Positions 1 through 5,524 are shown, counted from the first letter of the stretch. The stretch is 5,540 nucleotides of DNA from an uncultured Oscillibacter sp. (GCA_946494635.1 CAMMCS010000133.1:1-5540); one strand, 5' to 3'. The notes: generated by a model from the letters alone, not told the origin. A program made the numbers and translations.

Positions 1-1050
1 CTGGGCGCCGCCCAGAGCCAGGATTCCCCCTGGTACAGCTGGTACCGGTTCCACCACTGGCCGGATTCCTACGACTCCTGGTGGGGCATCCACACCCTGC
101 CGGCGGTGGAGGAATCCGCCCCCTCCTATGTGGACTTCATCATCGATGGCCGGGACTCCATCATCCGCCGGTGGCTGCGGGCCGGAGCGGACGGCTGGCG
201 GCTGGATGTGGCGGACGAGCTGCCGGACTGGTTTCTGGAGAAGATCCGCTCCGCCATGGAGGAGACGAAGCCCGACAGCATCCTCATCGGCGAGGTGTGG
301 GAGGACGGCTCCAACAAGATCGCCTATTCCCAGCGGCGGCGGTATCTGCTGGGCAGTGAGACCCACGGCCTGATGAACTATCCCTTCCGCACGGCTTTGC
401 TGGCCTATCTGCGCGGCGGAGATGCGGACGACTTCCGGGAGGCCATGGAGACCCTGCGGGAGAACTACCCCAAGGTGGCCTTTTACTCCGCCATGAACTT
501 CCTGGGCACCCATGACACCCCCCGGATCCTGACTCTGTTGGGGGCCCGGGAGATACCCGGGGACAAGGCGGAGCGGGCGGCCTACCGCCTTCTGCCCTGG
601 GAACGGGCCGAGGGCATTGCCAAACTGCGGCTGGCCGCCCTGGTACTCTTCACCTTCCCCGGCTCCCCTATGGTCTACTACGGGGACGAGGCCGGGATGG
701 AGGGATTTGAGGATCCCCTGAACCGGGGCACCTATCCCTGGGGACAGGAGGACACGGAGCTGTTGGCCTGGTTCTCCCGGCTGGGCACCCTGCGGAACGC
801 CTATCCGGCCCTTCAGTCCGGGACTCTCTCCTGGCTCTATACCGCGGGCCCCCTGCTGATCTTCGCCCGGGAGGCGGACAGTGAGCGGCTGGTGACGGCG
901 GTGAATGCCTCCGGCGATCCCCACACAGTGACGTTGTCCTGGGGCCCCTCCTCCCCTCAGGATCTGCTCTCCGGAGAATCCCTCGCGGTCTCCGACGGCG
1001 TTTTGCGGCTGGAGCTGCCTCCCTGGGGCGGCCTGCTGCTGCGGGCCTGA
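1..1050 (+). CDS. Glycoside hydrolase family 13 enzyme (neopullulanase/cyclomaltodextrinase-like), 5'-truncated by the window edge
   Basis: The open frame runs from base 1 to a TGA at 1048-1050 and gives 349 residues without a start, so the N-terminus is outside the window. Three GH13 signature regions are visible, in fragment numbering. Region II is GADGWRLDVADE, with nucleophile D69. Region III is LIGEVW, with acid/base E98. Region IV is FLGTHDTPR, with the transition-state Asp D172. A PGSPMVYYGDEAG segment and a DPLNRGTYPWG segment follow, as in neopullulanases, cyclomaltodextrinases and maltogenic amylases. The last roughly 80 residues fit the C-terminal beta domain. Family members cleave alpha-1,4 (some also alpha-1,6) glucosidic bonds in maltodextrins, pullulan or cyclodextrins. 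Region I and any N-terminal carbohydrate-binding domain or signal peptide lie upstream, so the exact substrate and location cannot be called. All three catalytic residues are present, so the enzyme is probably active. A terminator follows at 1119-1160, with a parS in between. Confidence 0.93.
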   Translation: MGAAQSQDSPWYSWYRFHHWPDSYDSWWGIHTLPAVEESAPSYVDFIIDGRDSIIRRWLRAGADGWRLDVADELPDWFLEKIRSAMEETKPDSILIGEVWEDGSNKIAYSQRRRYLLGSETHGLMNYPFRTALLAYLRGGDADDFREAMETLRENYPKVAFYSAMNFLGTHDTPRILTLLGAREIPGDKAERAAYRLLPWERAEGIAKLRLAALVLFTFPGSPMVYYGDEAGMEGFEDPLNRGTYPWGQEDTELLAWFSRLGTLRNAYPALQSGTLSWLYTAGPLLIFAREADSERLVTAVNASGDPHTVTLSWGPSSPQDLLSGESLAVSDGVLRLELPPWGGLLLRA

Positions 1051-1069
1051 CGACGGTTCCTCCGGCAGA

Positions 1070-1085
1070 TGTTTCACGTGAAACA
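1070..1085. other. parS centromere site, perfect palindrome
   Basis: TGTTTCACGTGAAACA is a perfect 16-bp palindrome and matches the Firmicutes parS consensus bound by Spo0J/ParB. It starts 19 bases after the GH13 stop codon and about 200 bases upstream of parA, whose partner ParB is encoded just downstream. Its expected role is sequence-specific loading of ParB, which then closes into a CTP-bound sliding clamp and recruits ParA and SMC. The flanks extend the symmetry: CCGGCAG at 1062-1068 and CTGCCGG at 1086-1092 are exact inverted repeats, offset only by an extra A at 1069. An ATG inside the site (1069) begins a spurious short reading frame starting MFHVKH. Confidence 0.96.
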
Positions 1086-1118
1086 CTGCCGGCCTCTGTC
1101 CTTTTCCGGTTTTTCTCT

Positions 1119-1160
1119 GGGCGGGCCTGTTTCTTTTGAAACAGGCCCGCCCTCTTTTCT
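1119..1160 (+). terminator. Rho-independent terminator of the GH13 gene
   Basis: A perfect 15-bp inverted repeat (GGGCGGGCCTGTTTC at 1119-1133, complement at 1138-1152) encloses a TTTT loop and is followed by the T-rich run TCTTTTCT at 1153-1160. The stem is GC-rich at its base. The T-rich side lies only on the + strand exit, because the other side reads AGAGAAAA, so it terminates rightward transcription from the GH13 gene and insulates parA. The upper stem and loop read TGTTTC-TTTT-GAAACA, which are the two outer halves of a parS site around a different centre. Confidence 0.88.
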
Positions 1161-1200
1161 CCGGCAGCTGGACAATTTCCCCGGTTTTCTGCTTTTCTCC

Positions 1201-1229
1201 TTGCAACTGCCTGCTGCCCTTGATATAAT
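1201..1229 (+). promoter_or_regulatory. Sigma-A-type promoter of the parA-parB operon, extended -10
   Basis: A -35 box TTGCAA (1201-1206, four of six to TTGACA) is separated by exactly 17 bases from a perfect -10 box TATAAT (1224-1229). A TG one base upstream of the -10 (1221-1222) makes it an extended -10. Transcription should start near 1235-1237, giving a leader of about 48 bases before the GTG start of parA. It lies between the GH13 terminator and parA, as expected for the operon's own promoter. Two short inverted repeats overlap the predicted start site: TGTCT/AGACA at 1233-1244 and CTGTA/TACAG at 1236-1251. No regulator can be named. Confidence 0.85.
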
Positions 1230-1268
1230 AGGTGTCTGTAGACATATACAGCTTCCCCTTACATGCAG

Positions 1269-1278
1269 AAAGTAGGTG
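1269..1278 (+). promoter_or_regulatory. Ribosome binding site that sets the parA start at GTG 1284
   Basis: AAAGTAGGTG differs by one base from the ideal AAAGGAGGTG and ends five bases before GTG at 1284. The alternative in-frame ATG at 1263 has no purine-rich sequence upstream and would place this site inside the coding region. The GTG start also gives the usual Soj N-terminus. Confidence 0.85.
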
Positions 1279-1283
1279 CCTTT

Positions 1284-2045
1284 GTGGCAGAAACCATTGC
1301 AATCGTCAATCAAAAGGGTGGGGTGGGAAAAACCACCACCTGTGTGAACCTGGCTGCAGCCCTGAAGGAGGCCGGGCAGCAGGTCCTTCTGTGCGATTTT
1401 GACCCGCAGGCCAACTCCACCTCCGGCATGGGCGTGGACAAGACCGTGTCAAAGGGCATTTATGACGCCCTGATCGGGCAGGTTCCAGTAGATGACGCTG
1501 TCGTCCACACCAAATACGGGGATGTGCTTCCCTCCAACAAAGCCCTGGCCGGGGCGGGCATCGAGCTGATCGGCATGGAGCGCCGGGAGTTTTTGCTGAA
1601 AGACGCCCTGGATCAAGTCAAGGACCGTTACAACTACCTCTTTATTGACTGTCCGCCCTCCCTGGAGCTGCTGACCCTCAACGCCCTCTGCGCAGCAGAT
1701 GCCATCCTGGTGCCGGTTCAGGGGGAATACTACGCTCTGGAGGGGCTCAGCGATCTGATGAACACCGTGCGGATCGTCCGCCGGTCCCTGAACCCCCGGC
1801 TGGAGCTGGACGGGGTCCTGCTGACCATGTTCGACGGCCGCACCAACCTGGCCCTGCAGGTGGCGGACGAGGTCAAGCACTACTTCCCCGGCAAGGTCTA
1901 CGCCACGGTGATCCCCCGGAACGTCCGCCTCAGTGAAGCCCCCAGCCACGGCAAGCCTATCACCGCCTACGACCGCACCTCCCGGGGCGCGGAGGCCTAT
2001 ACCGCTCTGGCGGCGGAATTTTTAAAAAAGCACAGCACTACCTGA
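1284..2045 (+). CDS. parA: Chromosome partitioning ATPase ParA (Soj)
   Basis: This predicts a 253-residue cytoplasmic ATPase, the same length as Bacillus subtilis Soj. The deviant Walker A motif KGGVGKTT is at residues 11-18, with the signature lysine K11 and catalytic K16. The A' motif CDFDPQAN follows with D38 and D40, and the Walker B motif is FIDCPPS with D122. The conserved IPRNVRLSEAPSHGKPI segment, which supplies DNA-contacting arginines in this family, is near residues 210-226. There is no N-terminal DNA-binding domain, so it is the short chromosomal (type Ib-like) form. ATP-bound dimers bind DNA non-specifically, and ParB triggers hydrolysis. In relatives this drives origin segregation and also affects DnaA activity. 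GTG 1284 is chosen over ATG 1263 because of the ribosome binding site at 1269-1278. It is transcribed from the 1201-1229 promoter, and parB starts 22 bases after its stop. Confidence 0.97.
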   Translation: MAETIAIVNQKGGVGKTTTCVNLAAALKEAGQQVLLCDFDPQANSTSGMGVDKTVSKGIYDALIGQVPVDDAVVHTKYGDVLPSNKALAGAGIELIGMERREFLLKDALDQVKDRYNYLFIDCPPSLELLTLNALCAADAILVPVQGEYYALEGLSDLMNTVRIVRRSLNPRLELDGVLLTMFDGRTNLALQVADEVKHYFPGKVYATVIPRNVRLSEAPSHGKPITAYDRTSRGAEAYTALAAEFLKKHSTT

Positions 2046-2053
2046 ATCCTTGG

Positions 2054-2060
2054 AAAGGAG
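2054..2060 (+). promoter_or_regulatory. Ribosome binding site that sets the parB start at ATG 2068
   Basis: AAAGGAG ends seven bases before ATG 2068. It rules out the in-frame TTG at 2050, which lies upstream of this site and lacks its own. Confidence 0.85.
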
Positions 2061-2067
2061 CATTCCC

Positions 2068-2940
2068 ATGGCAACCAAAAAACCCTCCGGCCTCGGTCGG
2101 GGCCTCGGCGCCCTGCTGGGCGATGATGTGCTGAAAGCCGAGACCTCCGGCAGCCTGTATCTGCCCATCTCCCAGGTGGAGAGCTGCTCCTCCCAGCCCC
2201 GTAAGCACTTTGACGAGGCGTCGCTGGCGGAGCTGGCCGCCTCCATTCAGGAGCACGGTATTATCCAGCCCCTGACCGTGCGCAGGCTCTCCTCCGGCTA
2301 CTATCAGATCATCGCCGGTGAGCGCCGCTGGCGGGCCGCCCGGATGGCAGGCCTGCAGGAAATTCCCGTCATCGTCATGGAGGCCGACGACCGCAAGGCC
2401 GCGGAGCTGGCCATGATTGAAAATCTCCAGCGGGAGGATCTGAACCCCATGGAGGAAGCAGCCGGCTTCCAGTCCCTGATTGAAACCTATCATATGACCC
2501 AGGAGGAGGCCGCCGGCCGGGTGGGCAAGTCCCGCAGCGCCGTGGCCAACGCCCTGCGGCTTTTGAACCTGACGCCGGCTGTCCGGAAGCTGGTAGAGGA
2601 GGACAAGCTCTCCGCCGGCCACGCCCGGGCGCTGCTGCCCCTCTCCCCCGCCCTGCAGGAAAAAGCCGCGGAGGCGGTGATCTCCGGCGGGCTCTCTGTC
2701 CGGCAGACGGAGGCCCTGGCAAAGCGGCTGGCCGCCGAAAAGAAGAAGGCTCCCCCCTCCCCGCCCGCCGGCGTGGACTACGCTGCGGAGGCCCAGAAGG
2801 AGCTCAGCTCCAAGCTGGGCAGGGGCGTCCGCATTGTCGCGGGCCGGAAAAAAGGCCGGATCGAGCTGGAGTACTACGGTCTGGATGATCTGAATGACCT
2901 GCTGGATGCCCTGGCCGCGCTGCGGCCCAATCCATCCTGA
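2068..2940 (+). CDS. parB: Chromosome partitioning protein ParB (Spo0J), CTP-dependent DNA clamp
   Basis: The product is 290 residues, close to Spo0J (282). The N-terminus SGLGRGLGALLG (residues 7-18), with basic residues before it, is the short peptide that stimulates ParA ATPase in this family. The CTP-binding N-domain follows: QPRKHF (43-48), SIQEHGIIQPLTVR (59-72) and GERRWRA (84-90). Next comes ENLQREDLNPMEEA (118-131), then a helix-turn-helix at about 143-167 (TQEEAAGRVGKSRSAVANAL) that should read parS. A lysine/proline linker at 225-234 leads to the C-terminal dimerisation domain (about 236-286). Spo0J is preferred over the nucleoid-occlusion paralogue Noc because parA is adjacent and two parS sites bracket the operon. 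ParB loads at parS, slides on CTP, and recruits ParA and SMC. In spore-formers it also counteracts Soj in sporulation control. Start ATG 2068 follows a strong site at 2054-2060. Confidence 0.97.
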   Translation: MATKKPSGLGRGLGALLGDDVLKAETSGSLYLPISQVESCSSQPRKHFDEASLAELAASIQEHGIIQPLTVRRLSSGYYQIIAGERRWRAARMAGLQEIPVIVMEADDRKAAELAMIENLQREDLNPMEEAAGFQSLIETYHMTQEEAAGRVGKSRSAVANALRLLNLTPAVRKLVEEDKLSAGHARALLPLSPALQEKAAEAVISGGLSVRQTEALAKRLAAEKKKAPPSPPAGVDYAAEAQKELSSKLGRGVRIVAGRKKGRIELEYYGLDDLNDLLDALAALRPNPS

Positions 2941-2965
2941 GATCCTGAAAGGAATATCAGAAGCT

Positions 2966-3529
2966 ATGAAATTCGAAAAACGAAGCGGCGGCGCGGACTC
3001 CCCCGCCCCTGTGCCGGACGGCGGCGCCTCTCCGCAGGCGGACAAGCCCTCCGCCGGAAAAAAACCCGTCGTTATCTATATCATGATCCTGTTTATCGTG
3101 GCCTTTCTGCTGATGGCCCTGTCCTTTGTCATGCATCAGCGGAGTAATTCCGAGGTTTTGGGCGAACTCCAGAACTCTGTTTCCGCCATGCAGGAGGTGC
3201 AGGCCACGCAGGATGCCCTGGTAAATCTGCAGGGACAGCTGCAGGATGCGGAGGATACCATCGAAGAGCTGGAGTCCGCCGCAGAGGAGCAGCAGCAGGC
3301 CCTGGACGCCGCGCAGCGGGAAGCCGAGGCGCTGCTGGCGCTGTACACGCTGCAGCAGCAGTACACAGCGGGGGATCTGGAGGCATGCCAGAACAGCATC
3401 CAGGCCTTTGAGGCAGCCGGCTATCGGGACGACCTGCCCCAGAGCGCGGAGGATGGCGTCACGCCGCCATCCCAGCGGTACGATCAGCTGAAAGAGGCTG
3501 TAGAGGCCCGGGCCGCGGCTCAGCCCTGA
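2966..3529 (+). CDS. Unknown single-pass membrane protein with long coiled coil, in the partition operon
   Basis: I do not recognise this family. The predicted protein has 187 residues. Residues 1-33 are a polar Pro/Gly/Ala-rich tail ending in GKK. Residues 34-57 form one strongly hydrophobic segment (VVIYIMILFIVAFLLMALSF). Residues 61-130 are rich in Glu, Gln, Ala and Leu and look like a continuous coiled coil. Residues 126-157 (LYTLQQQYTAGDLEACQNSI, then FEAAGYRDDLP) resemble one tetratricopeptide-like helix pair. Charges suggest the N-terminus is inside and the coiled coil outside the membrane, giving a bitopic protein rather than a cleaved signal peptide. Start ATG 2966 is preferred because AAAGGAA at 2948-2954 precedes it, although the 11-base spacing is long. 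The upstream ATG 2894 overlaps parB and lacks a ribosome site. It begins 25 bases after parB and precedes parS and serS. A role in anchoring, division or segregation is only suggested by position. Confidence 0.85.
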   Translation: MKFEKRSGGADSPAPVPDGGASPQADKPSAGKKPVVIYIMILFIVAFLLMALSFVMHQRSNSEVLGELQNSVSAMQEVQATQDALVNLQGQLQDAEDTIEELESAAEEQQQALDAAQREAEALLALYTLQQQYTAGDLEACQNSIQAFEAAGYRDDLPQSAEDGVTPPSQRYDQLKEAVEARAAAQP

Positions 3530-3531
3530 GA

Positions 3532-3547
3532 TGTTTCATGTGAAACA
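3532..3547. other. Second parS site, one mismatch
   Basis: TGTTTCATGTGAAACA differs from the perfect site at 1070-1085 only at position 8 (C to T), which breaks the central CpG. It sits in the 47-base gap between the membrane-protein gene and serS, two bases after the TGA. It should still bind ParB, since single-mismatch parS sites are common among Firmicutes origin-region sites, but perhaps more weakly. Together the two sites enclose parA, parB and the membrane-protein gene, about 2.46 kb apart. An ATG at 3531 would encode only MFHVKQPILF before a stop and is not a gene. Confidence 0.9.
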
Positions 3548-3576
3548 ACCAATTCTGTTTTGAGGAGAGAATAACC

Positions 3577-4881
3577 ATGCTGGATATCAAATTTATCCGG
3601 GAGAACCCCGACGCAGTTCGTGAGAACATCAAGAAGAAATTCCAGGACGACAAGCTGCCCCTGGTGGACGAGGTCCTGGACCTGGACACCAGGCGCCGGG
3701 CGGCCATCGCCGAGGCGGATCAGCTCCGCTCCAACCGGAATCAGCTGAGCAAGCAGATCGGCATGCTGATGGGCCAGGCCAAAAAGGATCCCAGCAAGCT
3801 GCAGGAGGCCGAGGCCGTCAAAGCGCAGGTAAAGGAGCAGGCGGACCGTCTGGCGGAGCTGGAGCAGCAGGAGACCGAGCTGGAGGCAAAGCTCCACCAC
3901 GATATGCTGCTGATCCCCCAGATGATCGACCCCTCCGTGCCCATCGGCAAGGATGACAGCGAAAATGTAGAGGTCCAGCGGTTCGGGGAGTGCAGGGTTC
4001 CCGACTTCCCCATCCCCTACCATGTGGACATCATGGAATCCTTTGGCGGCATTGACCTGGACGCCGCCGGCCGGGTCTCCGGCAGCGGGTTCTACTATCT
4101 GCTGGGAGACATCGCCCGGCTCCACGAGGCGGTGCTGGCCTATGGCCGGGACTTTATGATCAGCAAGGGCTTCACCTACTGCATCCCCCCCTTCATGATC
4201 CACGGCAATGTGGTGGAGGGTGTCATGTCCCAGACCGATATGGACGGCATGATGTACAAGATCGAGGGTGAGGATCTGTACCTGATCGGCACCAGCGAAC
4301 ACTCCATGATCGGCCGGTTCATCGACCAGATCCTGCCCGCCGAGAGCCTGCCCCAGACCCTCACCTCCTACTCCCCCTGCTTCCGCAAGGAAAAAGGCGC
4401 CCACGGCATCGAGGAGCGGGGCATCTATCGCATCCACCAGTTTGAGAAGCAGGAGATGATCGTGGTCTGCAAGCCTGAGGAGTCCAAGGACTGGTACGAG
4501 AAGCTGTGGCAGATGTCCGTGGAGCTGTTCCGTTCCATGGATATCCCCGTGCGGCAGCTGGAGTGCTGCTCCGGCGACCTGGCGGACCTGAAGGTGAAGT
4601 CCTGCGACATCGAGGCCTGGTCTCCCCGCCAGCAGAAGTTCTTTGAGGTCTGCTCCTGCTCCAACCTGGGTGACGCCCAGGCCCGGCGGCTGCGGATCCG
4701 CTACAAGGACGAAAACGGCAAGATGCAGCTGTGCCACACCCTGAACAACACCTGCGTGGCCCCGCCCCGGATGCTGATTGCCTTCCTGGAGAACAATCTC
4801 CAGGCCGACGGCACGGTGAAGATCCCCGAGGTGCTGCGGCCCTATATGGGCGGCACAGAGCTGCTGATTCCCAAAAAATAA
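3577..4881 (+). CDS. serS: Seryl-tRNA synthetase (class II), divergent motif 2 and motif 3
   Basis: This full-length 434-residue cytoplasmic enzyme charges tRNA-Ser (and tRNA-Sec where present) with serine using ATP. Residues 1 to about 112 form the N-terminal helical hairpin arm that grips the long variable arm of tRNA-Ser. The class II core follows. GTSEH at 238-242 corresponds to the canonical TAE serine-binding loop, with T239 and E241 kept. Motif 2 runs from CFRKEKGAHGIEERG (268-282) to YRIHQFEKQE (284-293). The EVCSCSN segment at 357-363 keeps the serine-contacting Glu. Motif 3 is NNTCVAPPRMLIAFLEN (390-406) with R398, then IPEVLRPYMGG (416-426). The motif 2 loop, NNTC in place of the usual NGSG, and many cysteines (11) set it apart from E. 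coli and Bacillus enzymes, though I recall very similar sequences from other clostridia. Start ATG 3577 follows AGGAGAG at 3563-3569. No terminator separates it from the preceding gene, so it is probably co-transcribed with parAB. Confidence 0.96.
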   Translation: MLDIKFIRENPDAVRENIKKKFQDDKLPLVDEVLDLDTRRRAAIAEADQLRSNRNQLSKQIGMLMGQAKKDPSKLQEAEAVKAQVKEQADRLAELEQQETELEAKLHHDMLLIPQMIDPSVPIGKDDSENVEVQRFGECRVPDFPIPYHVDIMESFGGIDLDAAGRVSGSGFYYLLGDIARLHEAVLAYGRDFMISKGFTYCIPPFMIHGNVVEGVMSQTDMDGMMYKIEGEDLYLIGTSEHSMIGRFIDQILPAESLPQTLTSYSPCFRKEKGAHGIEERGIYRIHQFEKQEMIVVCKPEESKDWYEKLWQMSVELFRSMDIPVRQLECCSGDLADLKVKSCDIEAWSPRQQKFFEVCSCSNLGDAQARRLRIRYKDENGKMQLCHTLNNTCVAPPRMLIAFLENNLQADGTVKIPEVLRPYMGGTELLIPKK

Positions 4882-5077
4882 TACTGTTTGTATCTTATTT
4901 TAGAATTTATACAAATCGTTGAACCCGTTTCCAGCCGCTGGGACACCGCCTGGCCCAGCAAGCGGTCATCCCGCGCCGCTCCAGCGGCTCCATCCGGGTC
5001 AATATCCTGAACCCTTTGGGCGCCAATGGTTTCAGCAATCAGCATAGAGGCGCCGTTACATTCATATAGGAGAACAC
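4882..5077. other. serS-mscL intergenic region: AT-rich patch, then hairpin-forming GC-rich leader
   Basis: This 196-base gap holds no convincing gene. It opens with an AT-rich patch (about 4876-4919), unlike the GC-rich surroundings, containing the inverted repeat TTTGTAT/ATACAAA (4887-4893 and 4909-4915). That repeat lacks a GC stem and T-run, so it is at best a weak serS terminator. From about 4930 it becomes GC-rich and self-complementary. GCTGGG (4937-4942) can pair with CCCAGC (4954-4959), or AGCCGCTGG (4933-4941) with CCAGCGGCT (4981-4989). There are further pairs GGGTCA/TGAACCC (4996-5014, one bulge) and GGCGCC/GGCGCC (5019-5024 and 5049-5054). I see no confident sigma-A promoter for mscL and no riboswitch class I can name. 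Confidence 0.5.
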
Positions 5078-5524
5078 ATGACTGAACTTACCAAAAAGAC
5101 TACCGGCTTCCTGGCCGAGTTCCGCCAGTTCATTGCCAGAGGAAATGTACTGGATATGGCAGTGGGCGTCATCATTGGCGGCGCCTTCGGCAAGATCTCC
5201 ACATCCCTGGTCAACGACATCCTGATGCCCCTGCTCTCCCTGCTCACCGGCGGGGCGGATTTCTCCCAGTGGCAGTGGGTGCTGAGAGAGGCGGTCTATG
5301 ACAGCACCGGCACGGAACTGACTGCCGCCGTCACCATCAACTACGGCGCCTTCCTGTCCACCATCCTGGACTTTCTCATCATCGCCTTTGCGGTGTTCTG
5401 CCTCATCAAGGCCATCAACCGCTTTTACCGGAAGAAGGAGGCAGCCCCGCCCCCGCCGCCCCAGCCCTCCAAGGAGGAGCTGCTGCTGACGGAGATCCGG
5501 GACCTGCTGAAGGAGAGGACGTAA
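5078..5524 (+). CDS. mscL: Large-conductance mechanosensitive channel MscL
   Basis: This 148-residue inner-membrane protein forms a homopentameric pore that opens under high membrane tension and releases solutes during osmotic downshock. The N-terminal amphipathic helix FLAEFRQFIARGNV (11-24) leads into the hallmark first transmembrane helix MAVGVIIGGAFGKI (27-40), which lines the gate, then VNDILMPLLSLL (45-56). A periplasmic loop of about 30 residues follows. The second transmembrane helix is at about 90-113 (LSTILDFLIIAFAVFCLIKA). A basic cluster (RFYRKK), a linker with five consecutive prolines (124-128) and the charged helix EELLLTEIRDLLKE (133-146) match the usual C-terminal bundle. The proline run may make translation dependent on elongation factor P. 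Start ATG 5078 follows AGGAG at 5068-5072 at five bases. The next gene starts directly after its TAA, so they are probably co-expressed. Confidence 0.96.
   Translation: MTELTKKTTGFLAEFRQFIARGNVLDMAVGVIIGGAFGKISTSLVNDILMPLLSLLTGGADFSQWQWVLREAVYDSTGTELTAAVTINYGAFLSTILDFLIIAFAVFCLIKAINRFYRKKEAAPPPPPQPSKEELLLTEIRDLLKERT
5511..5518 (+). promoter_or_regulatory. Ribosome binding site inside the 3' end of mscL for the next gene
   Basis: AGGAGAGG overlaps the last mscL codons. Its AGGAG core ends nine bases before ATG 5525, which supports translation of the downstream reading frame. Confidence 0.65.

Noticed and set aside
1069..1275. Possible 68-residue ORF starting MFHVKH
   Set aside because: Its ATG comes from the parS palindrome, it has no ribosome binding site, and it runs through the terminator and the parA promoter.
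1263..1283. ATG 1263 as the parA start
   Set aside because: It lacks a ribosome site and adds seven residues not typical of Soj. GTG 1284 has a near-perfect site and gives 253 residues.
2481..2486. TGAAAC inside parB as a possible further parS
   Set aside because: It is only a half-site with no inverted partner. The same applies to GTTTCA at 5029-5034.
2038..3045. 335-residue minus-strand ORF opposite parB
   Set aside because: It is an antisense shadow of parB and the next gene, with low-complexity Gly/Leu/Gln composition and no family motifs.
3531..3563. Ten-residue ORF MFHVKQPILF
   Set aside because: It is the second parS read as protein, with no ribosome binding site and an immediate stop.
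3520..4737. Long (405-residue) minus-strand ORF opposite serS
   Set aside because: It is a mirror of GC-rich serS codons with low-complexity Leu/Gly/His/Asp composition. serS itself is unmistakable.
4842..5045. Minus-strand 67-residue ORF (MLIAETIGAQRV...) over the serS-mscL gap
   Set aside because: There is no ribosome binding site before the ATG, the composition shifts abruptly at the AT-rich patch, it overlaps the serS 3' end, and the product is not recognisable. A decayed gene remnant remains possible but is not supported.
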